Assembly: GCA_950097015.1 (NCBI GenBank)
Contig: CATNEN010000039.1
Coordinates: forward strand, 17,020,501 to 17,084,500
DNA: 64,000 nucleotides
Source: Macrostomum hystrix
Lineage: Eukaryota > Platyhelminthes > Macrostomidae
Reading direction: 5' to 3'
Shown: positions 30,313 through 42,539 of the stretch, in pieces
How the letters are laid out: each line of letters starts with the position of its first letter
How positions within the stretch are numbered: the stretch's first letter is position 1
Program-made: the position numbers and the translations under genes
Notes under the pieces: generated by a model
Told to the model about the DNA's origin: nothing
Database searches by the model: none
The model's input: only the letters and a program-made list of their open reading frames with translations

Positions 30313-32773
30313 TCAGGGCGCCTCCGTGTGCGGACCAGCCGATCGGGAGGGGGGCAGACGCCCCATGCTGCGGATTAGCCCGATAATGGCATCCGGGGAC
30401 CCCATCAGGTCCTCGGGTGCGAGCCCTTGAGCTGCCCGGAAGCGATCGCCTCTGGGGCACTCGAATAGGACGTGATGAACTGTGTCCAGCGCCCCGCAGT
30501 CGAGACAGTCGGGCGAGGTGTCGATGCCGAGTCTGTGCCTAGTGCTGCGGTTGATGGTGCTGGCGCCGGCTCTAAGTTGGTTGACTATAACTTGTAGGCG
30601 GCGTGGGAGGTGGCTCGGAGCTTTCCAGTGGGTCGGGACCGCCAGCTCATCAAGAGCGCGTCTGGAGTGGCGTGTCGCCGTCCTGGCGGCACTGAGCGGT
30701 AGTGGGACCTGTCGCTGGTCGAGGTCCGCCGCCCTGGCCGCCGCCCTGTCTGCCGCCTCATTGCCGGAGAGGCCACAGTGCGCCGGGATCCAGCAGAACC
30801 TCACCTTGCGATCCAGCCGATCGAGTTGCAGGAGGAGGTTCCAACAGTCGGCTGCAGCCGGGTCGGTCTGCGTCAGGGGGCCGCTGCTCAAGGCGGTAAT
30901 CGCGCTGAGACTGTCGGACGCGATGGTGACACCACTGCGGGGGGCGTCGGGACAGTCGATGGCCTGACGGAGGGCTTCGCAGATGGCAGTGAGCTCTGCG
31001 GTAAAACTGCTGCACCAAGCACCGGCCGCAGCCATATGTGTCGTGCCTGGCGGCTGCCACTGGGCGATGGCTGCCCCGCCTCCGTTACGGTTACCGGCTC
31101 CGACCGATCCGTCCGTCCAGATGACCGTGGGGTCGGATTCAAGAAGCCGGGCCGTGTCCTGGGCTCGCTCCTGCTTCACGCTGGCAGGCATATCGCGAGT
31201 GATTTTGGTGGTCAGGGAGGTGTCGAACGAAACTCCCGTGCAGTTCGACTCCCAGGGTGGCGGGCCCAGTGGCTGCGCGGCGCGTGGATAGTTGTTGAGT
31301 TGACCGCTTTGACCGAGTTCGTTGGCGATGCGGCGCCAGCATCCTCTGAAGGGTCGCGCTGCGTCGGGCTCCAGGCCCGGAGCGCGCCTCTTGGTGGCGG
31401 CCGTGGCGGTGGTGTCGCCCTCGGCGTTCTGCTGTGTGTCGGGTTGAGTCCGTGCCGCGGCTTCGAAGGTGCGGTTCTTCAGCCGGGGGCGCGTGTTTCT
31501 TGTGGCGATCTGGTGCGCGGGTGCAGCGTTTGGCAGCCGGACCATACGCTCCCGGAGCATGCACGCGCGCTCCATGGCTACGTGACTGACCGGCGGCAGG
31601 TTAGCGACGCCGAGCAGGTTCTCGTTGGTCGTCGTCTGGATGCAGCCGGTGATGAGGCGGGCGCAGGCGTTCTGTTGTCTTTCCACGACGAGGCGCGTGC
31701 TCGGCGCTGCTCCCGCGAGCCAAACACCACTGCCGTAGTCCGCGACGGAGCGGATGGTGGCGGTGTAGACCGCTCGAAGGATATGCTGCTCCGCCCCGAC
31801 CTGCCGGTGGGCGATGGCTTGCAGCGGGCGTCTTCGGGCCGCCATGCGGCGACAGACGTCCTTGGCGTGCTCGGCGAATCCCAGGTGGTCGTCAAACTTA
31901 ACTCCCAGGAAGACCGGGTGCGGGTCGTAGGCAAGGGGGGCGCCGTTGATGTAGAGGTCCAGTCGGATTTTGCCGCGATTCTCCGCTGGGCTGAGACTGA
32001 AGGTGCTGTAGCTGCATTTGCTCGTGCTCAGGAGAACCTTCCAGCGGTCGCACCAGCGGGTCACAGCATCAAGAGCGGGCTGAATTTTGTTGGCGCATCT
32101 GCTGAGCTTACGGTCGAGTACGAGCAGAGCCGAGTCGTCGGCGTAAAGGCTGACGTCCACCTCCTTTGTGACGTCGGCGATGGCGCCGGGGAGGTCGTTC
32201 ACGTAGGCCAGCCACAGGAGCGGGGCGATGACGGAGCCCTGCGGGAGTCCTTCCCGGAATGTACGCTCCTTGCTCAGGCTGCCTCCGAAGCGGACCTGCG
32301 CTCTCCTGTCATTAAGGAAGCTGTTGACCCAGCGCAGGACGCAGGCCGAGACGCCCATGTCGCGCAGTTTGCATATCAGGGCTTTTCTCCAGACTCGGTC
32401 GTAGGCTCTCGAGAAGTCCAGGAGGCACAGGATGGCCCGTAGCGACTGTGGGTCCTCCAGACCGTCAAAGATGGTCTGCGCGATCCTGGCGATTTGCTCT
32501 TCGCAAGAGCGGCCGGCCCGGAACCCGGCTTGGACGTGCGTGAGGACTCCTCGGCTCTCAAGGTCGAATTTGAGGCGAAGGTACACAAGGCGTTCGGCGA
32601 CCTTAGCCACACAGCTGGTCAGGGCCACTGGCCGGTAGCTGCCGGGGTCGTCGGCCGGTTTGCCGCGTTTTGGTATGGGGATGATGACAGCCCGGCGCCA
32701 TTGATGGGGGCATCGGCCCGTGCGCCACGTTTTGTTGATGAGATCTAGGAGTCGCTGTTCGCTGCGGGCCGGC
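30313..32773 (-). mobile_element. 5'-truncated non-LTR retrotransposon (RT, RNase H, zinc knuckle)
   Basis: A single uninterrupted minus-strand frame. The listed 771 codons start at 32628 (GTG), but homology continues upstream to the CAG tract (WRTGRCPHQWRRAVIIPIPK, GSYRPVALTS), so the 5' end is a truncation point. Reverse transcriptase motifs: LLDFSRAYD (about 69-77), GLPQGS (127-132) and YADD (162-165). RNase H follows, with its four acidic residues in WTDGS (D506), TAEL (E545), SDS (D572) and NEAAD (D627). A C-x2-C-x7-H-x5-C-type knuckle (about 708-724) comes last. RT-RNase H-knuckle order fits the Jockey/I/R1/Loa group. There is no endonuclease domain or ORF1. Both catalytic sets are intact, so the insertion is young. 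It is flanked by (CTG/CAG)n on both sides. Confidence 0.93.
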
Positions 32774-32782
32774 TGTTGCTGC

Positions 32783-32850
<68 letters not shown>

Positions 32851-32853
32851 TTG
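32774..32853. repeat. (CTG)n microsatellite at LINE 5' end
   Basis: About 26 CTG/TTG triplets abutting the truncated RT frame; CAG on the LINE strand, as at the other end. Confidence 0.95.
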
Positions 32854-32875
32854 CCTTCGATGCTACATCAACCGG

Positions 32876-33185
32876 GGTTGATTGGCAGAGCGGTTAACGC
32901 GTCTGCCTCTCGCACCAATGTCCCTGAGCTCGATTCCGCGGCGAGGCCACACTTATTTGGGGCGCAGCCGCGGATAGAAGGCTTGGAGGCTTGTCGTGCG
33001 ATTCGCTCCCTTGAGAGCCAACCTCCAAGGCACGTGAAAGTCATGGCAGATGTACAACACCTGTGTGAGCATAGGCCAGCGTATAGTATATGTGTGCGTG
33101 TATGCTCAGGAGTCAGCGGAATGGGCAGAATTGCCTCCTCGCTGGCTGCGGGTCTATTGTCACCAAATGATTTGCCATATAGAAG
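32876..33185 (+). mobile_element. tRNA-derived SINE
   Basis: A perfect RNA polymerase III A box (TGGCAGAGCGG, 32883-32893) and a near-consensus B box (AGCTCGATTCC, 32937-32947) 54 nt apart, as in a tRNA head, followed by a non-tRNA body. The B-box region and a later piece (acacctgtgtgag, gctcaggagtcagcg) recur at 41.8-41.97 kb. No intact cloverleaf or CCA-ready end is seen, so this is a SINE rather than a tRNA gene. Confidence 0.7.
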
Positions 33186-34794
33186 CATAGCAGAGTAGAT
33201 ATTTTAAGTACGTCAGTATAATAAATATATAGCGCAAAATGTAAAATAAATAGCGCAAAAAATAATTGCTGGCCTCAAAGTTAAGCAATGATTAGGATTG
33301 CACTATTATGAAAAGGTTTTTTCATTTTCTCTTTAAAATGTAACCCTTGGACTTAATCAAAGAACTTAGAAAATCCTTCTTCTAGTACAAACGAAGCCGC
33401 TGTTAATTAAGGCGCTTATTTGCGACTTTGTCAAAATGGGAAGCGAATTTCTTTCCTATAAAACCTGCTCGCACCCTAGAGTCTGAGTGAAAATATTATT
33501 TTTTCTAATAGATTATCCTTCGCTCCAATGAACTGTGTCGTCCCAGATTTGACGTGCGGCTTGGCAAATGTAAAATAAGTGAGTAGCTCTGCTTAGTTGA
33601 GATCTTCAAAGAGACGAATAACGGCTCTATTATAGGATGCGATAAGAAAAGTGGCGAGCAGCTGGAGGGAGGCATAAAGATAAAGATATGGATAGATACA
33701 TATAGTGAGAACGTGGAATGAAAATGATAACCTAAAAATAGACAGAGATCAAGAGAACTCAACAAAATAAAAATTGAATAAGAAAGTATGTTTAATGACA
33801 ATATGCTACAATAACAAAGTACATAATGTCATGCTGGCCTGTTAAACCATTTCTTTGGCTTATCGTTTAGGCAAGAACTAATAATAAACAGTGTAAAAAA
33901 TGGCAGCGTTAAGAACATCAAATCCCTTAGCGTAAACAAAGATTGTAAACTGTACGAGTGTATATTATTGTAAATCGGCGATTCTGATTACATTATCAGC
34001 AGTTGAAGATAACATTTAAATATGAAGATTTACATATTTAAGCGCAGAAAAAGACGGAAATAAATAGCAATTCACAAGCCTTTTCTCTATAGGATATCTT
34101 GGAAAATGAATCTCGAATAGCTTGGCCTATCAGAGGGGGTCATTTATTGCTAGTCCAATATACTAATACTGATTATAGTAGTTTTCGGATCCGCATCCAG
34201 CGCAGAAACGCCACAATAGAAAAATCGTTTCCATCTCGTCTTTTTCTGTCGACTGACAAGAAAAAAAGACAAAAAATAGAATAAACTGCTGCACGCAAAA
34301 ATTGGATTTTCGATTTTTTTCGGAGTATAGATAAGTACGAGTTGAACGATGGGGGCGAGCACACCTGTTCAGCTCCCCAGCACTGTCTCTCATTTCTAAT
34401 TCACTTTGTCAGCTGGATTCTTGTTCGGCACAAAATCCATCTCAGATGGAATTAATTAAGCATTCAATTAAATTCATTTGAGGGGCCCAGGTGGGTCTAA
34501 AACAGTACACTGTAACTAAGGATCTATGAAGGACTAAACTGTATTTGATTAAGCCCATTAGAGTGACTGCTATTTACCTACCACTCTGTAGCACCCTTCC
34601 AAACTGCAGCTTTACTGGCAAACATAAAAAATATTACCGCTTTATGTATGCTAATATTTGACGTCGGTACCTGGATCCACACAATTTATCACGATTCTCT
34701 ACTTTCCCCCGCCTGATTACCTCTCAAGTCTACCCTTTTCTCTATCCCTATTGTCTGACTTTTCTGTCTAATTCTAATATATTTATATCTCCAG
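33186..34794. other. AT-rich non-coding sequence
   Basis: Several short frames but none with domain content or a splice-site partner. No repeat longer than a few units. Confidence 0.55.
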
Positions 34795-35015
34795 ACTACC
34801 ACAGCTGTCTACCTCTCCGGTCTACGTCTCGTGTCTACCTCTCCTGTCTACCCCTCCTGTCTACCTGTCCTGACTAACTCTCCTGTCTACCTCTCCTGTC
34901 TACCTCTCCTGTCTACCCTCCTGTCTACCCCTTCTGTCTACCCCTCCTGTCTACCCCTCCTGTCTACCCCTCCTGTCTACCCCTTCTGTCTACCTCTCCT
35001 GTCTTCCTCTCCTGT
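34795..35015. repeat. 12-bp minisatellite
   Basis: About 17 copies of ctcctgtctacc with cccct/cttct variants. Confidence 0.93.
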
Positions 35016-35635
35016 TATTCTAACCCCCTCTATTTTCTGTCTCTCAATTGAAAGATTTTGTGTATAACTGGACTTATAAAAGAAATCATAAAATAGTAAT
35101 GCTCATTTTCTCTCCTCTCCTAATCGCTTCAGTGTTATCCTGTCTAACAAACAGCCATATTCTCCCTCCACTAATACCTTATCATCAAGCGCAATCCCCC
35201 TGAGGTTAATAGGAACGAAAAAAGAACAACTTTCGGAATTTTCTTCCTTTGAAGTATCGAATTCGCCCATCAACAAGCTGTCACCCTTGTCAGATCTTTT
35301 TATGCCACTTACACAGCGTGTGGCTCAGCTAAATCTCTTACTTTTATTGTTTGCTAATCCTCCACTGAAGGTGCGCATTTTCAACGGCACACCTTTGCGA
35401 GAGATCAACTATCGGATTATTATGGTTTAGTCAGAGAATATAGAATTTCTCATAAGATGACCTGGATGCCACCTATATAAACACAATCAGATTGATAAGC
35501 AATTTGGGGGTACATTATTGTACCACAAACGATTCACTGACTCGCCATATTAGGTACCTGTGTAAGACGAAATCTAAACAGTTCTGAATGCATATGCAAT
35601 TTCTTGTAGTGTGTATGCTTCGCTTGGTGGAAGAG
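35016..35635. other. Unique non-coding spacer
   Basis: No gene, RNA or transposon end recognised. Confidence 0.5.
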
Positions 35636-35679
35636 AGATGAGAGATGAGAGAGAGAGAAAAAATTGACTTTTGACGTAG

Positions 35680-36785
35680 ATAAGTAGTTTAGAGAGGTAG
35701 GCAGGTAGATTATAGAGGTAGACGGTAGATTTTATATGGTGAACAGGAAGATTCTAGAGTGTTGACAGGTAGATTCTAGAGTGTAGACAGGTAGATTAGA
35801 GAAGTAGATCGGTAGATTAAAGAAGTAGAAGGGTAGACAGGTAGATTCTAGATTTAGACAGGTAGATGAAAGAAGTAGAAGGGTAGACAGGTAGATTCTA
35901 GAGTGTAGACAGGTAGACAGGAAGATTCTAGCGTGTAGACAGGTAGATTCTAGAGTGTAGACAGGTAGACAGGAAGATTCTAGCGTGTAGACAGGTAGAT
36001 TCTAGAGTGTAGACAGGTTGATTCTAGAGTTTAGACAGGAAGATTCTAGCGTGTAGACAGGTAGATTCTAGAGTGTAGACAGGTAGATTCTAGAGTGTAG
36101 ACAGGTAGATTCTAGAGTGTAGACAGGTAGACAGGAAGATTCTAGCGTGTAGACAGGTAGATTCTAGAGTGTAGACAGGTTGATTCTAGAGTGTAGACAG
36201 GAAGATTCTAGCGTGTAGACAGGTAGATTCTAGAGTGTAGACAGGTAGATTCTAGAGTGTAGACAGGTAGATTCTAGAGTGTAGACAGGTAGACAGGAAG
36301 ATTCTAGCGTGTAGACAGGTAGATTCTAGAGTGTAGACAGATAGATTCTAGCGTGTAGACAGGTAGATTCTAGAGTGTAGACAGGTAGATTCTAGAGTGT
36401 AGACAGGTAGACAGGAAGATTCTAGCGTGTAGACAGGTAGATTCTAGAGTGTAGACAGATAGATTCTAGCGTGTAGACAGGTAGATTCTAGCGTGTAGAC
36501 AGGTAGATTCTAGAGTGTAGACAGGTAGACAGGAAGATTCTAGCGTGTAGACAGGTAGATTAGAGAAGTAGATCGGTAGATTAAAGAAGTAGAAGGGTAG
36601 ACAGGTAGATTCTAGAGTGTAGACAGGTAGATTCTAGAGTGTAGATAGGTAGATTCTAGAGTGTTAACAGGTAGATTGAAGAGGTAGACAGGTATACTTA
36701 GGAAGTAGACAGGTATACTTAGGAAGTAGACAGGCATACTTAGGAAGCAGACAAGTAGATCCAAGATGTAGGTAGGTAGGTAGAT
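35680..36785. repeat. 22-bp minisatellite
   Basis: About 50 copies built on gtagacaggtagattctaga plus gt, with inserted 8-bp gtagacag half-units and a gaagattctagcgt variant at regular intervals (higher-order blocks of roughly 150 bp). Edges are more diverged. Confidence 0.94.
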
Positions 36786-37694
36786 GGTTAGGAAAATATT
36801 GTCCAACATTTTTTTTATATTCAGAGCAGAAACATAAGAGATATACACAAGTAACAAGGAGTAGAGAGCATGCAAAATAGGCTTCAGTTCTTTGACCAGA
36901 AAGAGCTCATTGTATCAAAACGATTTGTTGCTTCTCTGCTTCTTTTGTGCGTGTCTGTGTGTGCAGTATTTTAAGCAACAGAAATTTTCCTTTTAATCAA
37001 GCTATCAGTTACACTGTTACAGGAATAACGTTGTTCTTCTTCTGTACCGGGTTTCATTTCTCTATTTTTTCCCAAACGAAACAGGTGAAAGCAAGTTAAA
37101 AGAAGACTGACTGACTATAAAAGAAAATTTCTTCTCGGCAAAGAACATTGTGTTGGAAGCATTTCTAAGCCTGTGTCAATAGTGACAGAAGAAAAAATAT
37201 ATTTTGGTGTTTAAGGCGTTGTAGATCTGTCCTTGACTCTTCACATATGCACAGAAATTTCTCTAAAAAAAGTGTCGCAGCGTTTTTTGAAACATTGCAA
37301 GCTAAATGCACTTGTTTTATGCAATCTTATTGCTGAGTGTGCAGCTCAGTGTTTACTTCATAAGTTTGCTTGTCCGATAAAAAACACGGAGCCTAGACAT
37401 ATGAATCATAGCTCGTACAGTGACATAATTAGTAATGCAATAAAACTGGGCCATAAATTAATGTAGTTTGTACCTCCAAACTGTCTCTATTCATTTCTAA
37501 CCCTGCAGTGGGTCGGGAGCGAATTATAGACACCACTTTGATTACCGCTACTGCCACATTTACTATTATGGCGTCTATAGTGCGCGATGGGCGAATGCTG
37601 ATTCTGATCAACATTGAGTTTAGCTTAGTACTTCTGTGTGACTGCTACCTACTAGTACTTTTCCTGCCCCTGGTACTTCGAAGTGCATAGGTAT
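36786..37694. other. Unique sequence with one weak exon candidate
   Basis: At 37509, after an acceptor-like aaccctgcag, a plus-strand frame rich in Tyr/His/Asp (YRHHFDYRYCHIYYYG) runs about 36 codons to a TGA near 37616. It could be a terminal exon, but no partner exon or family is visible and chance is likely. Nothing else is supported here. Confidence 0.25.
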
Positions 37695-38735
37695 AACTCC
37701 TCTGTCCCTTCTCCATCTTCTCCCTCTCCTCCCTCTCCCTCTTTTCTCCATTCTCCCTTTCCTCCCTTCTTCACCGTCTCCCCTTTCTCCCTTCTTCCCC
37801 GTCTCCCCTTTCTCCCTCTTCTCTTCCTTCTCCCTCTTCTCTTCCTTCTCCCTCTTCTCCATCCTCTGCCTTTCCCTCCCTCCTCTCCCCCTTCTCCTCC
37901 TTCTCCCCTTTCTCCCTCCTCTCCCCCTTCTCCTCCTTCTCCCCTTTCTCCCTCTTCTCCCTCTTCTCTGTCTTCTCTCCCTTCTCTTTTTTCTCTCTCT
38001 TCTCTCCCTTCTCCCTCTTCTCTCCTTCTCCCTCTTCTTCCCCTTCTCCCCCTTCTTCTCCTTCTCCCTCTTCTCTCCTTCTCCCCTTTCTCCCTCTTCT
38101 CTCCCTTCTCCCTCTTCTTCCCCTTCTCCCCCTTCTTCTCCTTCTCCCCTTTCTCCCTCTACTCTTTCTTCTCACCCTTCTCTCTCTTCTCTCCCTTCTC
38201 CCTCTTCTTCCCCTTCTCCCCCTTCTTCTCCTTCTCCCTCTTCTCCCCCTTCTTCTCCTTCTCCCTTTTCTCCCCCTTCTTCTCCTTTTCCCTTTCTCCC
38301 TCTACTCTTTCTTCTCACCCTTCTCTCTCTTCTCTCCCTTCTCCCTCTTCTTCCCCTTCTCCCCCTTCTTCTCCTTCTCCCTCTTCTCCCCCTTCTTCTC
38401 CTTCTCCCTTTTCTCCCCCTTCTTCTCCTTTTCCCTTTCTCCCTCTACTCTTTCTTCTCACCCTTCTCTCTCTTCTCTCCCTTCTCCCTCTTCTTCCCCT
38501 TCTCCCCCTTCTTCTCCTTCTCCCTCTTCTCCCCCTTCTTCTCCTTCTCCCTTTTCTCCCCCTTCTTCTCCTTTTCCCTTTCTCCCTCTACTCTTTCTTC
38601 TCACCCTTCTCTCTCTTCTCTCACTTCTCCTTCTTCTTCGATCCTTCTCCCTTTTCTCCCCTTTCTCCCTCTTCTCCCCCTTCTCCCTCTTCTCCCCTTC
38701 TGCCTCTGCTTCCCCTTATCGTTCTAATTCCTCTT
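37695..38735. repeat. Polypyrimidine CCTTCTCC satellite
   Basis: Almost pure C/T on the plus strand, units of ttctccctc/ttctcccc. A block of about 130 bp beginning near ctactctttcttctcaccct recurs at about 38158, 38307, 38447 and 38587 (spacing about 140-150), so it is higher-ordered. Confidence 0.94.
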
Positions 38736-39111
38736 CGTCTCATCCCGCTCTTTCCTAGTTCTGCACCATCTTTATATTTATCTGCGCAGCAAAACTTAGT
38801 TCTCGTTTGTCAGCTTTTTTTATCCCTATCGGCTTTTTCGTCCGCTGGTTTAGTTTTTTGATCTGTCAGTTATTTTCAGCATAGTCATTAGTTTATCATG
38901 CTTAGTTATAGTTCACTGAAAAACAAGAAAACACAAATTGTTACAGCTACAAGTTATTTTAAGCGCCTTTCCAACTTAATCGCTGGTCTGCTTACCCAAT
39001 TCTTGGAACAGTCTTGAGATATTCACCGGTTCGAGTCAGTATTCAGTTGGCTTGCCTGAGCTATGTAATTTCGTCCTGAACTTTTGAGTGCGCAAATTAT
39101 TTCAGGCTTTT
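38736..39111. other. Unique spacer
   Basis: No gene recognised. Confidence 0.5.
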
Positions 39112-40745
39112 TAAAAAATTTCATTTACCTGAAGTTTCACTTACCAGAGTTTTCCTTTACCTGAAGCTCCATTTACCAGAACTTTCTTTACCTGAAGCTC
39201 CATTTACCCGAATTTTCTTTACCTGAAGCTCCATTTACCAGAATTTTCCTTTACCTGAAGCTCCATTTACCCGAATTTTCTTTACCTGAAGCTCCATTTA
39301 CCAGAATTTTCCTTTACCTGAAGCTCCATTTACCAGAAGTTTCCTTTACCTGAAGTTTCAATTACCTGAAGTTTCCTTTACCTGAAGTTTCCTTTACCTG
39401 AAGTTTCAATTACCTGAAGTTTCCTTTACCTGAAGTTTCAATTACCTGAAGTTTCCTTTACCTGAAGTTTCAATTACCTGAAGTTTCCTTTACCTGAAGT
39501 TTCAATTACCTGAAGTTTCCTTTACCTGAAGTTTCAATTTACCAGAATTTTCCTTTACCTGAAGCTCCATTTACCAGAAGTTTCCTTTACCTGAAGTTTC
39601 AATTACCTGAAGTTTCCTTTACCAAAAGTTTCATTTACCTGAAGTTTCAATTACCTGAAGTTTCCTTTACCTGAAGTTTCAATTACCTGAAGTTTCCTTT
39701 ACCTGAAGTTTCAATTACCTGAAGTTTCCTTTACCTGAAGTTTCAATTACCTGAAGTTTCCTTTACCAAAAGTTTTATTTACCTGAAGTTTCAATCACCT
39801 GAAGTTTCCTTTACCAAAAGTTTCCTTTACCTGAAGTTTCAATTACCTGAAGTTTCCTTTACCTGAAGTTTCAATTACCTGAAGTTTCCTTTACCAAAAG
39901 TTTTATTTACCTGAAGTTTCAATTACCTGAAGTTTCCTTTACCAAAAGTTTCATTTACCTGAAGTTTCAATTACCTGAAGTTTCAATTACCTGAAGTTTC
40001 AATTACCTGAAGCTCCAATTAACTGAAGTTTCAATAACCCGAATTTTCTTTACCTGAAGCTCCATTTACCAGAATTTTCCTTTACCTGAAGCTCCATTTA
40101 CCAGAAGTTTCCTTTACCTGAAGTTTCAATTACCTGAAGTTTCCTTTACTTGAAGTTTCCTTTACCTGAAGTTTCAATTACCTGAAGTTTCCTTTACCTG
40201 AAGTTTCAATTACCTGAAGTTTCAATTACCTGAAGTTTCAATTACCTGAAGTTTCAATTACCTGAAGCTCTATTTACCTGAAGTTTCAATTACCTGAAGC
40301 TCCATTTACCTGAAGTTTCAATTACCTGAAGTTTCAATTACCTGAAGTTTCAATTACCTGAAGTTTCAATTACCTGAAGTTTCAATTACCTGAAGTTTCA
40401 ATTACCTGAAGTTTCAATTACCTGAAGTTTCAATTACCTGAAGTTTCAATTACCTGAAGTTTCCTTTACCTGAAGTTTCAATTACCTGAAGTTTCCTTTA
40501 CCTGAAGTTTCAATTACCTGAAGTTTCCTTTACCAAAAGTTTCATTTACCTGAAGTTTCAATTACCTGAAGTTTCAATTACCTGAAGTTTCAATTACCTG
40601 AAGCTCCATTTACCTGAAGTTTCAATTACCTGAAGTTTCAATTACCTGAAGTTTCAATTACCTGAAGTTTCAATTACCTGAAGTTTCAATTACCTGAAGT
40701 TTCCTTTACTTAAAGTTTTATTTACCTGAAGTTTCATTTACTTAG
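39112..40745. repeat. 16-bp minisatellite (acctgaagtttcaatt)
   Basis: About 100 copies of acctgaagtttcaatt and acctgaagtttccttt, often strictly alternating (32-bp dimers), with rarer ctccatttaccagaatt and caaaagttt forms. Confidence 0.96.
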
Positions 40746-41358
40746 AGTATCTGGATCTAAAGATAAATAATAATTTTAATGATGAGCAATATTCCGCTAT
40801 TTTCGTGAGGACTTACTGAAAAAAGAACCATATTTTTATAGAACTATAATAAAAAAGTGCATGATTAGACGAAAAATCTCAGCACAATGATTTTGGCCGC
40901 ATCTGTTGATCGAGACTCAATTGATTTGCTCAAATTAAAACAAATTAAACGCAAGGTCGTCGGCCGACTAAAAAAAGCCCGGGTCGACGTCTGCGCCGCT
41001 ATAAATAGGAAAGTTATTGGGAGAAAGAGAGAGAGAGAGGGGAAATTGGCTGCAGAAAATGAGAATGGGAACTGGGCCTCTTTATTCTCATTTCCCCGGA
41101 GACGGGGCGAGTGTAAAAGAAAGTGCCTACTGTGTAGGGAAACTAAAATACTCTTTGTAGGTTACGGTAAATTTTTCATCACTACTTTCTATTGCTGTTG
41201 CTGCTGCTGCTTTTCCTTCTATTCTTACTCTCCCCCCAGTTTTTTTTCACTCTACTAGCTTCTGCCGGCATTGTGGGTTAAGATTTTTGTTCCAAGAAAT
41301 TGTCTTTCAGCATCCGCTGCCAAGCGGGTTCCTGTCTTGTTGAGCAGACCTCCTGCAA
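40746..41358. other. Unique sequence with TATA-like element
   Basis: A consensus-like GCTATAAATAGG lies at about 40999-41010. A plus-strand open frame of 124 codons (40887-41258) overlaps it, is Lys/Arg-rich and then low-complexity, and has no domain. A promoter is possible but no downstream gene is evident. Confidence 0.3.
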
Positions 41359-41361
41359 CTA

Positions 41362-41362
41362 C

Positions 41363-41412
<50 letters not shown>
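41362..41412. repeat. (ATT)17 microsatellite
   Basis: A perfect ATT triplet run. Confidence 0.95.
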
Positions 41413-41414
<2 letters not shown>

Positions 41415-41759
41415 TGGACTCTCATATGCAAAACCTATCAGGTTTTGTGAGTATAATGGGACAACAATAATTTAGTGTCCATAGCTTGCCTACCTTGAGT
41501 CCATATGCAAGCTATCCTCTCTGACTCTTTCTCTCTACCTTTCGTCATCTTTGTCAAGTAGTTGCTATGCAAAGCTTGGCAGGCTGGGGAAGTTCAGTTG
41601 TGAGCAGGAAGCGCTTGAGTACAATGCGCGTGTGTGAGTATGTCAGTGTGTTTTTTATATAAACCTGCATGCTGGAATGAAGGATTGGGACACGAGTGTT
41701 GGCTGTTGAGTTGGCTATTGTGTCGTGCAGTTGTAGTACATTGGGTCATAAATACTCAT

Positions 41760-41995
41760 CTTGGTACCCGGGACCTCTCCCGTTCGGTTTGTTTATTTAT
41801 TAAGTTACTGAGCCAGGGTCCTGAGCTCGATTCCGCGGCGAGGCCCCACATTCATGTGTTTCCTAGACTTCAAGTCACAGTGACAGTGTACACTGCCTGA
41901 CGATGAGAAAGTCGAGGGCAGGTGAACACACCTGTGTGAGTGTGTGCTCAGGAGTCAGCGAAATATCTACCCACCTATCTCCATACCAGCCGATT
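41760..41995 (+). mobile_element. Diverged SINE copy
   Basis: Shares about 27 nt around the B box (cctgagctcgattccgcggc, then gaggcc) and the later gctcaggagtcagcg segment with the SINE at 32876-33185. The A-box half is too diverged to place exactly. Confidence 0.6.
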
Positions 41996-42539
41996 TGCTC
42001 ATTTTCTAGACTAAGCCTTAACTTCCTATGGCACTCAATAATAATACAGAAAAATAGTCACGTTTTAGTGCACTGAGCGCACCAATAGTTACCAGAGCAA
42101 GCCAGCTTTTTTTCAGTATCTCAAGCAAAGTTAAATTGAGAAAAAACTGCTCAATTCTCTCTATAGTCCGCGCGTATGGTCCGTGTTGAACGGAGCAAAA
42201 AATGGTCCAAGCCAGTACGTTACAGGTACTTGCCTACTACTCTCTATCTTGAATTTGAGAGGGAGAGGGAGAAAGAGAGAGAGGAAGGGTTAGCAGAGCA
42301 AACTGACTTCTCAGCTAGTGAGGAAAAAATAATTTCGCGGTGCTTGGGTGGGCAAAAAGTTAGGGCAGAATCACTAACGCTTTAGTTGGCCATTTTGGCA
42401 ATAAAATACGTGCCCTGGGCAGGCAGAGAGAAAGATATAGAGAGATAGTGAGATTAGAAAAGATAGAAAAGAAGAGAAAAACACGGAAGGAAGGAGAAGT
42501 AGGGCGTGGAGAGAAGGGACATAAAGAAAAAGAGAAAGA

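Noticed and set aside
30152-30460. PolyLeu or polyGln protein
   Set aside because: Triplet microsatellite next to the LINE; no coding context of its own.
30482-32442. Plus-strand open frame of 554 codons across the LINE
   Set aside because: Antisense shadow of the high-GC reverse transcriptase frame; no domain signal.
32876-32960. Functional tRNA gene
   Set aside because: A and B boxes are good, but the acceptor and anticodon stems do not pair into a complete cloverleaf and the sequence continues into a repeated body; treated as a SINE.
37508-37690. GluN1 or other C-terminal exon
   Set aside because: No match to S2 or M4 of GluN1 in any frame, and no partner exon; kept only as a weak note.
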